Shown: positions 1 to 8,956, counted from the first letter of the stretch. The stretch: DNA of 64,000 nt from Nonomuraea roseoviolacea subsp. carminata (GCF_024172185.1 NZ_JAMZEC010000001.1:682001-746000); one strand, 5' to 3'. Numbers and translations are program-made. The notes: a model not told the origin generated them from the letters alone.

Positions 1-140
1 CCGGCCGGGCGGCGCGGGAAGCGCCACGCCAGGCCGGTCGCGTCGTCCAGCACCACGTCCGCGGACTCCCCCGCGCGAAGCCGCAGGCTCTCCGCCGGGC
101 TGCCGACCGTGCGGGCGTACCGGTCCAGGGGCGAGATCAC
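1..140 (-). CDS. N-terminal part of a possible phosphotransferase (cut by window edge)
   Basis: A reading frame on the minus strand starts at a GTG (138-140) and runs off the left edge, giving about 46 residues that begin VISPLDRYARTVGSPAESLR and contain VVLDDATGLAWRFPRR. A short beta-hairpin ending in a WRFPR-type motif is common at the start of aminoglycoside-phosphotransferase-like kinases, but too little is present to name it. If the IS481 insertion is removed, this start lies about 10 bases after the stop of the membrane-protein gene that ends at 1207, so the two were probably one transcription unit. No good Shine-Dalgarno sequence is visible before the start. Confidence 0.4.
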   Translation of the reverse strand, partial: MISPLDRYARTVGSPAESLRLRAGESADVVLDDATGLAWRFPRRPA

Positions 141-154
141 GCACCGAGGCTAGC

Positions 155-1205
155 TGTATTGACCACGAGCGTTGTTAACAGTGGGGTCTTGATCAAAGGA
201 GAGGCCTCCGGTGTGGTGTAGGTGTCGAATCTTCACCGCGCGGAGGCCTCGTGTCCCACCGTAACGCCCGGCTGACCATTCATGGCCGGCGTCTGCTCGT
301 TGAACGCGTCCTGTCCGGCAGGCCGGTCGCGCATGTGGCCGCTGAAATGGGCATCTCCCGGCCCACCGCCCACAAATGGATACGTCGATGGCGCGAACAG
401 GGCGAGGCGGGCCTGCACGACCGTCCCAGCCGGCCCCACACCACGCCGCACCGCACCCCCGCCCACATGGAGCGTCAGGTATGCCGGCTGCGTACCAGCC
501 GTAAGCTCGGTCCGGCCCGTATCGGGCCCATCCTCGGGCTGGCGACCTCCACCGTGCATCGGATCCTCACCAGACATCGCCTGCACCGGCTGGCATGGCT
601 GGACCGGCCCACCGGCCAGCTGATCCGCCGCTACGAACGCGATCGCCCCGGCGAGCTCGTGCACGTGGACGTCAAGAAGATCGGCCGCATCCCCGACGGC
701 GGCGGCTGGCGCATCCACGGCCGCGACCAACGCAGCCACCACCCCAGCCGCACCGTCGGCTACGACTACATCCACTCGGCCGTCGACGACCACACCCGCA
801 TCGCCTACAGCGAGATCCACCCTGACGAGAAGGCCACCACCTGCGCCGCCTTCCTACGCCGCGCCACCACCTACTTCGCCGGCCTGGGCATCCCCACGAT
901 CGAACGCGTGCTGACCGACAACGCCCTGGCCTACCGCCGCAGCACCACCTGGCGCCAAGCCCTGGCCGACATCGGAGCGACCGGCAAACGCACCCGCGCC
1001 TACCGGCCCCAGACCAACGGCAAGGTCGAACGCTTCAACCGCACCCTGCTGGAGGAATGGGCCTACATCCGCCCCTACGCCAGCAACGACGAACGCACCG
1101 CCGCTCTGCAAGACTTCCTGCACACCTACAATCACCACCGCTGCCACACCGCTCTCGGAGGCCGACCCCCGATCACTCGCGTCAACAACGCTGCGGGTCA
1201 ATACA
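155..1205 (+). mobile_element. IS481-family insertion sequence, complete, with 6-bp target duplication
   Basis: The ends are imperfect inverted repeats: TGTATTGACCACGAGCGTTG on the left, and TGTATTGACCCGCAGCGTTG when the right end is reverse-complemented. The element is flanked by GCTAGC at 149-154 and again at 1206-1211. This is a 6-bp duplication of the NCTAGN form expected for IS481 targets. One transposase gene fills the element. The insertion falls exactly between the stop codon of the gene at 1207-2250 and the start of the gene at 1-140. Confidence 0.95.
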
Positions 1206-1210
1206 GCTAG
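251..1210 (+). CDS. IS481-family transposase
   Basis: This 319-residue DDE transposase starts at GTG 251. The N-terminal third is a helix-turn-helix region (GISRPTAHKWIRRWREQG, residues about 34-51). The integrase-like catalytic core contains HVDVKK (first Asp near residue 140), LTDNALAY (second Asp) and the classic QTNGKVERFNRTLLEEW with the catalytic Glu. Length and motifs fit intact IS481-family enzymes, so it is probably active. The TAG stop (1208-1210) is not part of the element: it is made by the target-site duplication CTAG. Confidence 0.95.
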   Translation: MSHRNARLTIHGRRLLVERVLSGRPVAHVAAEMGISRPTAHKWIRRWREQGEAGLHDRPSRPHTTPHRTPAHMERQVCRLRTSRKLGPARIGPILGLATSTVHRILTRHRLHRLAWLDRPTGQLIRRYERDRPGELVHVDVKKIGRIPDGGGWRIHGRDQRSHHPSRTVGYDYIHSAVDDHTRIAYSEIHPDEKATTCAAFLRRATTYFAGLGIPTIERVLTDNALAYRRSTTWRQALADIGATGKRTRAYRPQTNGKVERFNRTLLEEWAYIRPYASNDERTAALQDFLHTYNHHRCHTALGGRPPITRVNNAAGQYS

Positions 1211-2250
1211 CGGCGCGAGCGGATGCCGGTGAGGCGGCGCAGCACGTCCCACCAGAACGGCGCGCCGAACAGCAGCGCCACGTACGTCATGAGGTAGCCG
1301 GGCCAGTGGCTGAGCGTGGTGAGCCGGTCCCACCAGGTGGCGCCGTTCCAGTGGACGGCCGGGTCGCCGTCCTCGGGGATCGACAGGCTCACGAGAGCGT
1401 GGTCGAAGACCTTGACCAGGGCGGGCTGGCTGAGGGTGTCGGTGATGCAGGGCACCGGGTTGGCGTTCTCGCAGCGGGCCTTGAGCTCGCCGTAGGCGTC
1501 GGGCCCGGACTCGGCCACGGCCGTCACGGAGGCGCGGAAGGCGTTGTCGCGCAGCAGCGTCTTGGCGTACTCCAGCCCGTCCATGGTGAACACCAGCGTC
1601 ACCACCAGGCCGAGCGCGGCCACGACCCACTTGACGTAGCGCCGGTACAGCATCGACAGGCGCTGCATCTCGCCGTCGAACCACGTCTCGACCCCGGCCC
1701 GGAAGCGTTCCATGTCGCGCTGCGCGCTCTCCCACACACCCAGGAGGTGGCCGTGCAGGGGGCTGCCCATGGCCTTGAGCTTGGCCAGCAGCCCCTCGAC
1801 GCCGCCGTCCTCGGCCGCCGCGAGCTCCATCATCGCGGTGGCGAACCGGCCCGGCGGCAGGTTGGCGATGCTGGTGCGGCCCTGCTTGGGGTGGTCGATC
1901 TCGCGGACCCGCTGGTAGAGGAGGTTGATCATGGCGTCCTCGGCCTTGGTCTCCTTGGCGGGCAGCTCGCCGGCCTCGGGCGGCGCGGGCTGGTCGCTGT
2001 GCCGGGGGCGCGGGTCCCGGGTGAACGGCAGCACGGCGAACACCTCGCGCACGCTGGCGGGCAGCCAGCTCCTGCCCTCCTGGTCGCTGCCGTCCATGGT
2101 GTCGCGCAGGTACGCCCACAGGAACTTGCTGCGGATGGCGAGCAGCCGGACGAACGCCTCGTTCAGCCCGCTGACGAGCAGCGACAGCAGCAGGAACGAC
2201 AGCACGAGACCTAAGGCCAGATCCACGTAAAGCGACAGCAAAGTGATCAC
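1207..2250 (-). CDS. Hypothetical multi-pass membrane protein
   Basis: A 347-residue protein starts at GTG 2250 (VITLLSLYVDLALGLVLSFL). It has one hydrophobic segment at the N-terminus, a charged cytoplasmic middle region, a second segment near VKWVVAALGLVVTLVF and a third near GYLMTYVALLFGAPFWW. The longer upstream reading frame lacks a plausible start and is overrun by low-complexity sequence. Its stop codon TAG (1209-1207) lies in the CTAG duplicated by the IS481 insertion, so the protein itself is intact. I do not recognise a named domain. It follows glnE by about 44 bases on the same strand and may be co-transcribed. Confidence 0.75.
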   Translation of the reverse strand: MITLLSLYVDLALGLVLSFLLLSLLVSGLNEAFVRLLAIRSKFLWAYLRDTMDGSDQEGRSWLPASVREVFAVLPFTRDPRPRHSDQPAPPEAGELPAKETKAEDAMINLLYQRVREIDHPKQGRTSIANLPPGRFATAMMELAAAEDGGVEGLLAKLKAMGSPLHGHLLGVWESAQRDMERFRAGVETWFDGEMQRLSMLYRRYVKWVVAALGLVVTLVFTMDGLEYAKTLLRDNAFRASVTAVAESGPDAYGELKARCENANPVPCITDTLSQPALVKVFDHALVSLSIPEDGDPAVHWNGATWWDRLTTLSHWPGYLMTYVALLFGAPFWWDVLRRLTGIRSRR

Positions 2251-2293
2251 CCCGCGCCTTGCATACACCCGCGCGGGCGGGGGGCGCAACGGC

Positions 2294-5200
2294 TCAGGAG
2301 CCGTAGAAGACGCGTTCCACGACCTGGCGGGCACGGCGGGTGACGCGGCGGTAGTCGTCGAGGAAGTCCTCGGAGCCGTCGGGCGGGTAGCCGAGTGTGC
2401 GGGCCAGCCGCATCCGCTCGCGGGCGTCGGCGGGCACGCTGTCGCCGGGCCGCCCCTTGACCAGCATGATCGCGTCACGGATGCGGGAGGCGCACTGCCA
2501 CGCCTCGGCCAGCACCTCCTCGTCGGAGGCCCGCAGCAGCCCCTCGGCGACGGCCGCGCGCAGCGCCTCCAGGGTGCGGGTGGTGCGCAGCGACGGGACC
2601 ACCCCGGCGTGGCGGAGCTGGAGGAGCTGCGCCACCCACTCGACGTCGGACAGGCCGCCGGGGCCGAGCTTGGTGTGCAGCGCGGGGTCGGCGCCGCGCG
2701 GCAGCCGCTCGGCCTCCATGCGGGCCTTCAGGCGCCGGATCTCGCGTACGGACTCCTCGCGCAGGCCGCCGGCCGGGTAGCGCAGCTCGTCGGCCATCGC
2801 GCGGAACTCCTCGCCCAGCGCGGCGTCGCCGGCGGAGAAGCGGGCCCGCAGCAGCGCCTGCGCCTCCCACGGCGACGACCAGCGCGCGTAGTAGGCCCGG
2901 TAGGAGGCGAGGGTGCGCACCAGCGGGCCCTGCCGGCCCTCGGGCCGCAGGTCGGGGTCGATGAGCAGCGGCGGGTCGGGCGCGGGCAGGCTGAGCAGGC
3001 GGCGCAGCTCGTTGGCGACGGCGAACGCGGCCTCGCCGGCCTCCCGCTCGTCCGCCCCGGGGTGCGGGTCGTGGACGAACATGACGTCGGCGTCGCTGGC
3101 GTACGACGACTCCATGCCGCCGAGCCGGCCCATGGCGATGAGGGCGAAGCGGGTGGGCGGCGGGGCGCCTCGCGCCGCGCTCAGCTTGGCGATCGCGGCG
3201 TCCAGCGCGGCCTGGAGCGTCACGTCGTTGAGCGTGGACAGCGCCACCCCGACCTGCTCGATCCCGGCCAGCCCGAACAGGTCGGCGACGGCCGTGCGGA
3301 ACAGCTCCCTGCGCCGCAGCGCCCGCACGGCGGCCACGGCGCCGGCCGGGTCGGCGGCGTGCCGGGTCACCGCGGCGGACGCCTCCGCCCGCAGCGCCTC
3401 GGCGGAGCGCAGCGCGAGGTCGGCGTCGGAGCCGAGCAGCGCCACGGCGTCGGGGGCGTGCATGAGCAGCCCGGTGGCGTAGCGGCTGGCGCCGAGCACG
3501 CGGGCCATGCGGGCGGCCACGGCGGTCTCGTCGCGCAGCAGCCGCAGGTACCACGGCGTGGCCCCGAGCTTGTCGCTGACCTGCCGGAAGCCGAGCAGCC
3601 CGGCGTCGGGGTCGGGCGTGTCGGCGAACCAGCCGAGCATGACCGGCAGCAGGGTGCGCTGGATGGCCGCGCGCCGCGACACGCCGGAGGTGAGGGCGGC
3701 GATGTGGCGCAGCGCGCCGTCGGGGTCGACGTAGCCGAGGGCGCGCAGCCGCGCGGCCGCCGCCGCGGTCGACAGCCGGGTCTCGGTGTCGGGCAGCCGG
3801 GCGACGGCCTGGAGCAGCGGCCGGTAGAACAGCTTCTCGTGCAGCCGCCTGGCCTCGCGCGCGTGGCGGCGCCAGCGGGCGGTGAACTCCCCCACCGGGT
3901 CGGCCTGCATGCCGAGCGCGCGGCCCAGGCGGCGCAGGGCGGCGGGGTCGGTGGGCAGCACGTGGGTGCGCCGCATCCGGTGGAGCTGGAGCAGGTGCTC
4001 GACCTGGCGCAGGAACGTGTACGCCTCGGCCAGGCCGCGCGAGTCGTCGCGGCCGACGTACCCGCCCCGCGACAGCGCGGCGAGCGCCGGGAGCGTGGCG
4101 CGGCGGCGCAGCAGCGGGTCGAGCCGGCCGTGGACGAGCTGGAGGAGCTGCACCGCGAACTCGATGTCGCGCAGCCCGCCCGGGCCCAGCTTGATCTGCC
4201 GCTCACCCTCGGCGCGCACGTGCTCCTCGACGCGGCGGCGCATCGCCTGCACGTCCTCGACGAAGCGGTCGCGGGTGGCGGCCGACCAGACCAGCTCGTT
4301 GACCGCCTCGACGTAGGCGGCGCCGAGCTCCAGGTCGCCGGCGATCGGACGGGCCTTGAGCAGCGCCTGGAACTCCCACGTCTTGGCCCACCGGCCGTAG
4401 TAGGCGAGGTGGCTGGCCAGGGTGCGCACCAGCGGCCCGTTGCGGCCCTCGGGGCGCAGCCCGGCGTCCACCTCCCACAGCGCGCCCTCGGGCGTGGCGG
4501 CCGAGCAGACCCGCATCATGGCCTGGGCCAGCCGGGTCGCGGCGCGCAGCGCCTTGGTCTCGTCGGCGCCCTCGCGCGGCTCGGCCACGAAGATCACGTC
4601 TACGTCGCTGATGTAGTTGAGCTCGCGGGCGCCGGCCTTGCCCATGCCGATGACCGCGAGCCGTACGTCGTCGGCCTCGACCTGGGTGCGGGCGACGGCC
4701 AGGGCCGCCTCCAGGGCAGCGCCGGCGAGGTCGGACAGTTCGGCGGTCACCTCGCTGAGCGAGGCGCGGCCGGTGAGGTCGCGGGCGGCCAGGCCCAGCA
4801 GCCGCCCCCGATAGGCGACGCGCAGCGCGACCATGGGGTCACCCGTCGTCGCGGCCGAGCCGGCGCGGGCCGCAGGATCGTCCGGACGCGCGGGTGAACC
4901 GGGCTCTGACGGCTGCTGGGCGGAGCCGGCGCGGGGCAGCGGGTCGGCGGGGTCGGCGGCCACGGCGCGCAGCAGGTCGTCGCGGGGGTCACCCGGATCG
5001 GCTGCCAGCAGGTGGAGGTGGCCGGGGTGGCGGACGAGGTGGTCGCCCAGGGCGGCGCTCACGCCGAGCACGGCCAGGGCGCGCTCGCGCAGCCGCTCGT
5101 CGGCCTTCAGCGCGCCGATCGCCTGGGGGGCGCGCTCGGCCAGCCGGGTGAGCGACAGCAGCGCCAGGTCGGGGTCGGCGACTTCGACCAGCCCGTCGAG

Positions 5201-5308
5201 CAGGTCGTCCAGCTCGCCGCCGGACTGCTCGACGAGCCGCGCGGCGGTCGCCCCGTCGGCGAACCCGAGCTTGGCGAGCCTGGCGGCGGTGGACTCGATC
5301 CTCGGCAC
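2294..5308 (-). CDS. glnE: Bifunctional glutamine synthetase adenylyltransferase / adenylyl-removing enzyme
   Basis: GlnE attaches AMP to, and removes it from, a tyrosine of glutamine synthetase according to nitrogen status. The protein is 1004 residues (GTG start 5308), the usual length. It has two nucleotidyltransferase domains. The N-terminal one contains IGMGKAGARELNYISDVDVIF, a G-S/N-D-x-D signature. The C-terminal one contains MGRLGGMESSYASDADVMFV. Each is followed by the family motifs LRPEGRNGPLVRTLASH or LRPEGRQGPLVRTLASY and KLGPGGLRDIEF or KLGPGGLSDVEW. A proline/alanine-rich insert sits near residues 125-155. In other actinobacteria glnE lies close to glnA2. Here they are about 35 kb apart because of accessory DNA and the AICE. 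Confidence 0.97.
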   Translation of the reverse strand: MPRIESTAARLAKLGFADGATAARLVEQSGGELDDLLDGLVEVADPDLALLSLTRLAERAPQAIGALKADERLRERALAVLGVSAALGDHLVRHPGHLHLLAADPGDPRDDLLRAVAADPADPLPRAGSAQQPSEPGSPARPDDPAARAGSAATTGDPMVALRVAYRGRLLGLAARDLTGRASLSEVTAELSDLAGAALEAALAVARTQVEADDVRLAVIGMGKAGARELNYISDVDVIFVAEPREGADETKALRAATRLAQAMMRVCSAATPEGALWEVDAGLRPEGRNGPLVRTLASHLAYYGRWAKTWEFQALLKARPIAGDLELGAAYVEAVNELVWSAATRDRFVEDVQAMRRRVEEHVRAEGERQIKLGPGGLRDIEFAVQLLQLVHGRLDPLLRRRATLPALAALSRGGYVGRDDSRGLAEAYTFLRQVEHLLQLHRMRRTHVLPTDPAALRRLGRALGMQADPVGEFTARWRRHAREARRLHEKLFYRPLLQAVARLPDTETRLSTAAAAARLRALGYVDPDGALRHIAALTSGVSRRAAIQRTLLPVMLGWFADTPDPDAGLLGFRQVSDKLGATPWYLRLLRDETAVAARMARVLGASRYATGLLMHAPDAVALLGSDADLALRSAEALRAEASAAVTRHAADPAGAVAAVRALRRRELFRTAVADLFGLAGIEQVGVALSTLNDVTLQAALDAAIAKLSAARGAPPPTRFALIAMGRLGGMESSYASDADVMFVHDPHPGADEREAGEAAFAVANELRRLLSLPAPDPPLLIDPDLRPEGRQGPLVRTLASYRAYYARWSSPWEAQALLRARFSAGDAALGEEFRAMADELRYPAGGLREESVREIRRLKARMEAERLPRGADPALHTKLGPGGLSDVEWVAQLLQLRHAGVVPSLRTTRTLEALRAAVAEGLLRASDEEVLAEAWQCASRIRDAIMLVKGRPGDSVPADARERMRLARTLGYPPDGSEDFLDDYRRVTRRARQVVERVFYGS

Positions 5309-5317
5309 CCCTCCATC

Positions 5318-5369
5318 TTGACAGGCCGTCCGGCGACCGGCGTAGAGTGCAACGCAACGTTGCGTTGCA
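5318..5369 (+). promoter_or_regulatory. Promoter with perfect 22-bp palindromic operator
   Basis: A TTGACA hexamer (5318-5323) is followed 19 bases later by TAGAGT (5343-5348). Overlapping the -10 element and likely start point is a perfect 22-bp palindrome (5348-5369) with half-site TGCAACGCAAC. The geometry suggests steric repression by a dimeric regulator, probably TetR-like. No regulator gene is adjacent. Confidence 0.7.
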
Positions 5370-5388
5370 TTTGAAGGAGGGAGCCGGC

Positions 5389-5961
5389 ATGGAGGAATCG
5401 ACGGAGACCCGGCGCACGGGCACGGGCGGGGTCCCGGCGGCCGTGACGTGGGGGCTGCTGGCCGCCTGGGCGCTGCACGACGCCGAGGAGCTCGTCACGA
5501 TGCCCGGATGGGCGGGGCGGGCGCGCCCCCGGCTCGAACGGCGCCTGCCCGGCGTCCCGTGGGAGCGGCTGGACGTGTCGCGGGCGCACGCGACCGTGGC
5601 GATCGGCCTCATGGGCGGGGCCGTGGCGGCGCTGTCGGCCGCGGGGGCGCGCACGGGCGGGCGGAGCCCGGTGTTCCAGGCGGCGCTGGCGGCGTTCGGG
5701 CTGCACGGGGTCGGGCACCTCGCGCAGGCGGCGCTCACCGGCGGCTACACGCCGGGCGTGGTGACCTCGCCGCTCGTCGTCATCCCGTTCACCGTGTGGG
5801 CGCGGCGGCGGCTGCGCGCGGCGGGGGTGGAGGCTCCGCGCGGGGCCGCGTTCACCTTGGGCGCGGTGGCAGCCGTCCCGCTGCTGCTGGCGGGCGTCCA
5901 CGCGGCGGCCCACGCCCTCACCGGGCCCCGGCGCCGCTCAGCCCGTGACCGCTGGTACTGA
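5389..5961 (+). CDS. HXXEE domain membrane protein
   Basis: A 190-residue membrane protein starts at ATG 5389, preceded by a strong AAGGAGGG ribosome-binding site. The motif LHDAEELVTMPGW near residues 29-41 is the HxxEE signature, with a second conserved histidine motif LHGVGHLAQA around residue 105. Four hydrophobic segments are visible. Members of this family are integral membrane proteins of unknown function, thought from the His/Glu pattern to bind metal. It is the only gene behind the palindromic operator at 5348-5369. Confidence 0.8.
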   Translation: MEESTETRRTGTGGVPAAVTWGLLAAWALHDAEELVTMPGWAGRARPRLERRLPGVPWERLDVSRAHATVAIGLMGGAVAALSAAGARTGGRSPVFQAALAAFGLHGVGHLAQAALTGGYTPGVVTSPLVVIPFTVWARRRLRAAGVEAPRGAAFTLGAVAAVPLLLAGVHAAAHALTGPRRRSARDRWY

Positions 5962-5993
5962 GTCACCGCCGCCGCCACCGTACGGCGTGCGGC

Positions 5994-6668
5994 TCAGCCG
6001 CCCCTGACGACGGACGCGAACGCCTCCGCCACGGGACGCCAGGTGGACACCAGCTTGTCCTCGGCCGCCCGGACCGCTCTGACCAGCTCCTCCGCCCGCT
6101 CCAGGGTGGAGGACGCGGCCCACGACGCGAAGATGCCGGGCGTGGCCTCAGGATGGAACTGCACGGCCCAGGCGCTCTCCCCCAGCCGGTACGCCTGGTT
6201 CGGGTAGGGGGCGCCGGTCATCAGCGGCACCGCGCCCTCCGGCAGCCGCGCCATCATGTCCTGGTGGTACTGGACCGCCACCGCCGTGCCGATCCCCGAC
6301 AGCAGCCGGTCGGAGGCGGCCTCGGGCAGCGCGCTCACCTCGCACAGCCCCACCTCCAGCCCGTCGCCGCCCCGCTCGACGACGCCGCCGCAGGCCATCG
6401 TCATGAGCTGGGCCCCGAGGCAGATCCCGAGCGTGGGCGTCCCGTCGAGAACGGAGCGGCGCAACAGCTCGCGGGTCGCGGGCAGCCAGGGGCAGCGCTC
6501 GTCCTCCCACGCGGCGGCCTCGCCGCCGAGCACGACGAGCCCGTCGGCCGCCCGCTCGGGCACCTCCTCGCCCCGGTACGGCCGGACGACGTCACAGACC
6601 GGACCGAACCAGCCGGCCAGGTACCCGAGCCCGGCCTCGGCCTCGTGCTCGATCACGGTGATGCGCAT
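5994..6668 (-). CDS. Class I glutamine amidotransferase-like protein
   Basis: A 224-residue protein (ATG 6668, MRITVIEHEAEAGLGYLAGW) has the class I glutamine amidotransferase fold. The nucleophile elbow is GICLGAQLM and the C-terminal histidine-glutamate pair is VQFHPEATP. It is a stand-alone domain of the GMP-synthase-subunit-like type, so it either hydrolyses glutamine for an unlinked partner or acts on another gamma-glutamyl compound. No synthetase partner is adjacent. It is divergent from the hydrolase gene at 6780, with a 111-base promoter region between them. Confidence 0.85.
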   Translation of the reverse strand: MRITVIEHEAEAGLGYLAGWFGPVCDVVRPYRGEEVPERAADGLVVLGGEAAAWEDERCPWLPATRELLRRSVLDGTPTLGICLGAQLMTMACGGVVERGGDGLEVGLCEVSALPEAASDRLLSGIGTAVAVQYHQDMMARLPEGAVPLMTGAPYPNQAYRLGESAWAVQFHPEATPGIFASWAASSTLERAEELVRAVRAAEDKLVSTWRPVAEAFASVVRGG

Positions 6669-6779
6669 GCCGGGTAATTTATCCGGAACATCCGCATTCC
6701 GTCTCCCCCGCGGCGTCCGGCCGGAGGGAGCCGGTGCGCCCCTGTCCCCGGCCCCGGGGATGTCTCTAGGATCCGGTCC

Positions 6780-7625
6780 ATGAGGGTGGACGAGGTCGGC
6801 GGGCTGCGCATCGCCGTGTTCGGGGACGGACCGCGCGTGATCATCGCGGTCCACGGGATATCGGCGTCGCTCATGGCATGGGCGGCGGTGGGACGGCGGC
6901 TGCCGGAGGGCTGGTCCATGGTGGCGATGGACCTGCGCGGCCGGGGGCACAGCGCCGGGCTGCCTGGGCCTTACGGGCTGCCGCGGCACGCCGAGGACGT
7001 GCTGCGCGTGGCCGACCACGTCGGCGCCGACGACGGCGCGGTGCTCACCGGGCACTCGATGGGCGCCTACGTGGCGGCCCTGGCGGCGGCCCGGCGCTCG
7101 TTCGCCCGGGTCGTGCTGGTGGACGGCGGCCTGCCGCTGCCGCTTCCGCCGGGCACCGACCCGGACACGGCGCTGGCGGCCACGCTCGGGCCCGCGCTGG
7201 CCCGTCTGTCCCGGACGTTCGCCACGCCCGACGACTACGTCGCCTTCTTCCGCGCCCACCCGGCCTTCGCGCGCTCCTGGAACGACGACGTCGAGGCGTA
7301 CGTCCGCTACGACCTCACCGGGCCGCCGGGCGCGCTGCGCTCCCGCGCCGTCGAGGACGCCGTCCGGGAGGACGGCCGCTGGCTGCTGACCGGGGCCGAG
7401 GAGCTCGGGGCCGCGCTGGCGTCGATCGAGGCGCCGCTGCGCGTCCTGCGGGCCCCGCGCGGGCTGCTCGACCAGGAGGTCGGCATGCTGCCGGACGAGC
7501 TGGCCGCCGCCTGGACGGCCCGGCTGCCGCACCTGGAGGACGAGGTGGTGCCGGACTGCAACCACTACACGATCCTGTTCGAGGAGCGCTGCGCGTCGCT
7601 GGTCGCCGCCCGCCTCACCGGCTGA
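6780..7625 (+). CDS. Alpha/beta hydrolase
   Basis: A 281-residue protein with the alpha/beta hydrolase pattern: oxyanion motif HGISASLMAW (residues about 25-34), a DLRGRGHSAG strand-loop, the nucleophile elbow TGHSMGAYVA (Ser near residue 94) and a C-terminal HYTILFEE containing the likely catalytic His. The substrate cannot be told from sequence. It converges on the thioesterase-like gene at 7705, with a strong hairpin terminator between them. Confidence 0.88.
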   Translation: MRVDEVGGLRIAVFGDGPRVIIAVHGISASLMAWAAVGRRLPEGWSMVAMDLRGRGHSAGLPGPYGLPRHAEDVLRVADHVGADDGAVLTGHSMGAYVAALAAARRSFARVVLVDGGLPLPLPPGTDPDTALAATLGPALARLSRTFATPDDYVAFFRAHPAFARSWNDDVEAYVRYDLTGPPGALRSRAVEDAVREDGRWLLTGAEELGAALASIEAPLRVLRAPRGLLDQEVGMLPDELAAAWTARLPHLEDEVVPDCNHYTILFEERCASLVAARLTG

Positions 7626-7647
7626 GCCCCGAGGGCCGGAACGCGAA

Positions 7648-7678
7648 CGGCCCCGGAACCGCGCGGGTTCCGGGGCCG
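7648..7678. terminator. Bidirectional hairpin terminator
   Basis: A perfect 13-bp GC-rich stem (CGGCCCCGGAACC, 7648-7660, with 7666-7678) and a 5-base loop lie between two convergent genes. There is no T tract, as is usual for actinobacterial terminators. Confidence 0.8.
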
Positions 7679-7704
7679 CCGGACTTCTCGGCGTCCTGGC
7701 GAGG

Positions 7705-8418
7705 CTAGCGCGGGGTGATCCAGGTGGCGCGGGCCGCGGCGACCAGCGTGCCGTCCACCTCGTAGACGGCGCTCTCGCCGAACAGCTTGCGCCCCTCGCG
7801 GCCGGTGGCGCGGGCCACGGCGGAGTAGGCGCCGCCCGGGTAGACGCGGCGGTGGATCTGCAGGGTCAGGCGGCCCAGCAGCGCCGACTCGCCGGGCTGG
7901 AAGTGCGCCCAGCCGGTGATGCAGTCGAGGACCGCGCCCACGATCGAACCGGGCACGCCGTCGGCGTCGGCCACCGTGTGCGGCACCCGCCAGCCGGCCG
8001 CCACCACGTCCTTGCCCTCGACCGGGCCGGGGAAGACGCGCAGGCCGTCACCGGGCTCGCGCAGGCCGCAGGCGAAGCACTCGGGGAAGGCGTGCCCCTT
8101 CCACCCGGCGAAGCCGGCCTCGGCGCGGGCGGCGTCCTTGAACGGGACGAACTCGGGGGCGTCGAGGTCCTGCGCCACGGGGATGGCCTCGACGAGCAGC
8201 CGGTCGCCGTCGGAGAGGGTGACGGTGTTGGCGACGTGCTCCAGCCGGAGCTCGGTCTCCAGCGGGGTGGGGGCGTGCAGCGTGACTTCGACGGCTGATC
8301 GGTTGTCGTTGAACGCGTCCGCCATGGTCCCGGCTATCCAGCCGCCGTTGGCGGCTCCGGCCGGTCCGCGGAAACGCGCGGGAACGGTCAACACGGTCTG
8401 CAGGGCAGCCGTCGTCAT
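7705..8418 (-). CDS. Hotdog-fold thioesterase-like protein
   Basis: A 237-residue protein (ATG 8418). The segment RFRGPAGAANGGWIAGTMADAF resembles the start of acyl-CoA thioesterase/PaaI-type hotdog domains. The C-terminal half GSIVGAVLDCITGWAHF and IHRRVYPGGAYSAVARATG resembles a second hotdog unit. A cysteine-containing insert, FPECFACGLREPGDGLR, lies between. Two-hotdog proteins of this type are usually annotated as thioesterase-superfamily proteins of unknown substrate. An AT-rich stretch (8458-8490) upstream probably holds its promoter. Confidence 0.7.
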   Translation of the reverse strand: MTTAALQTVLTVPARFRGPAGAANGGWIAGTMADAFNDNRSAVEVTLHAPTPLETELRLEHVANTVTLSDGDRLLVEAIPVAQDLDAPEFVPFKDAARAEAGFAGWKGHAFPECFACGLREPGDGLRVFPGPVEGKDVVAAGWRVPHTVADADGVPGSIVGAVLDCITGWAHFQPGESALLGRLTLQIHRRVYPGGAYSAVARATGREGRKLFGESAVYEVDGTLVAAARATWITPR

Positions 8419-8956
8419 GCCTCACCCTCCCATATCGCTTCAACAGCGAAAAATCCGGAATTGTATATAAAGCAGGCCGATATTACCGGAGATCCGGACG
8501 GCCCGTACCAGGGGGGTGGCCGCCGATCAGCCCGCGTCAGGACATAACACTCCAGACCCAACGAAACCTTCCCGCCCCATGCGCACCGGCAGGGCGGCGG
8601 GGCCGCGCGGCGCCGCACGCGAGAGGATCCGAGGGTGGCGGATCAGCCGTACCCGTAAGATACGGGCGCTAAATTGCACGCATGTGACTTCAGCGTAAGA
8701 AGTGACGCTGATCACTCCGCGAAGTCCCCTCACGTCAGGTGCGGCCCCCGCGGGAACGCCGTCACGTTCAGGGGCGTGAGAGGGGGGACGGCGTCCTGTC
8801 TCGGGCGCGAGAGGCGGGGGGCTGTGTCGTTCACGGGCGTGGAAGGCAGGGGCGGCGTACTGTCACGGGTGTGACCATGCCGGCCGGGCGGCCGGAGGGC
8901 GCGCCTCGTCACGGCCTCGGAAGCCGAGCGGGCGAACGGCCTCGGAAGGGGAGCGG
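8419..8956. other. Long intergenic region with imperfect repeats
   Basis: About 540 bases without a convincing gene. The first 70 bases are AT-rich and probably promote the minus-strand gene at 7705. Between 8755 and 8880 there are several imperfect copies of a TTCAcGGGCGTG-like word separated by G-rich sequence. Short open frames here have no family-like features. Confidence 0.5.

Noticed and set aside
2243..4897. An 884-codon open frame on the plus strand opposite glnE
   Set aside because: It is the shadow of glnE in GC-rich DNA: no domain, Gly/Arg/Ala-rich composition, and the minus strand has a full-length known enzyme.
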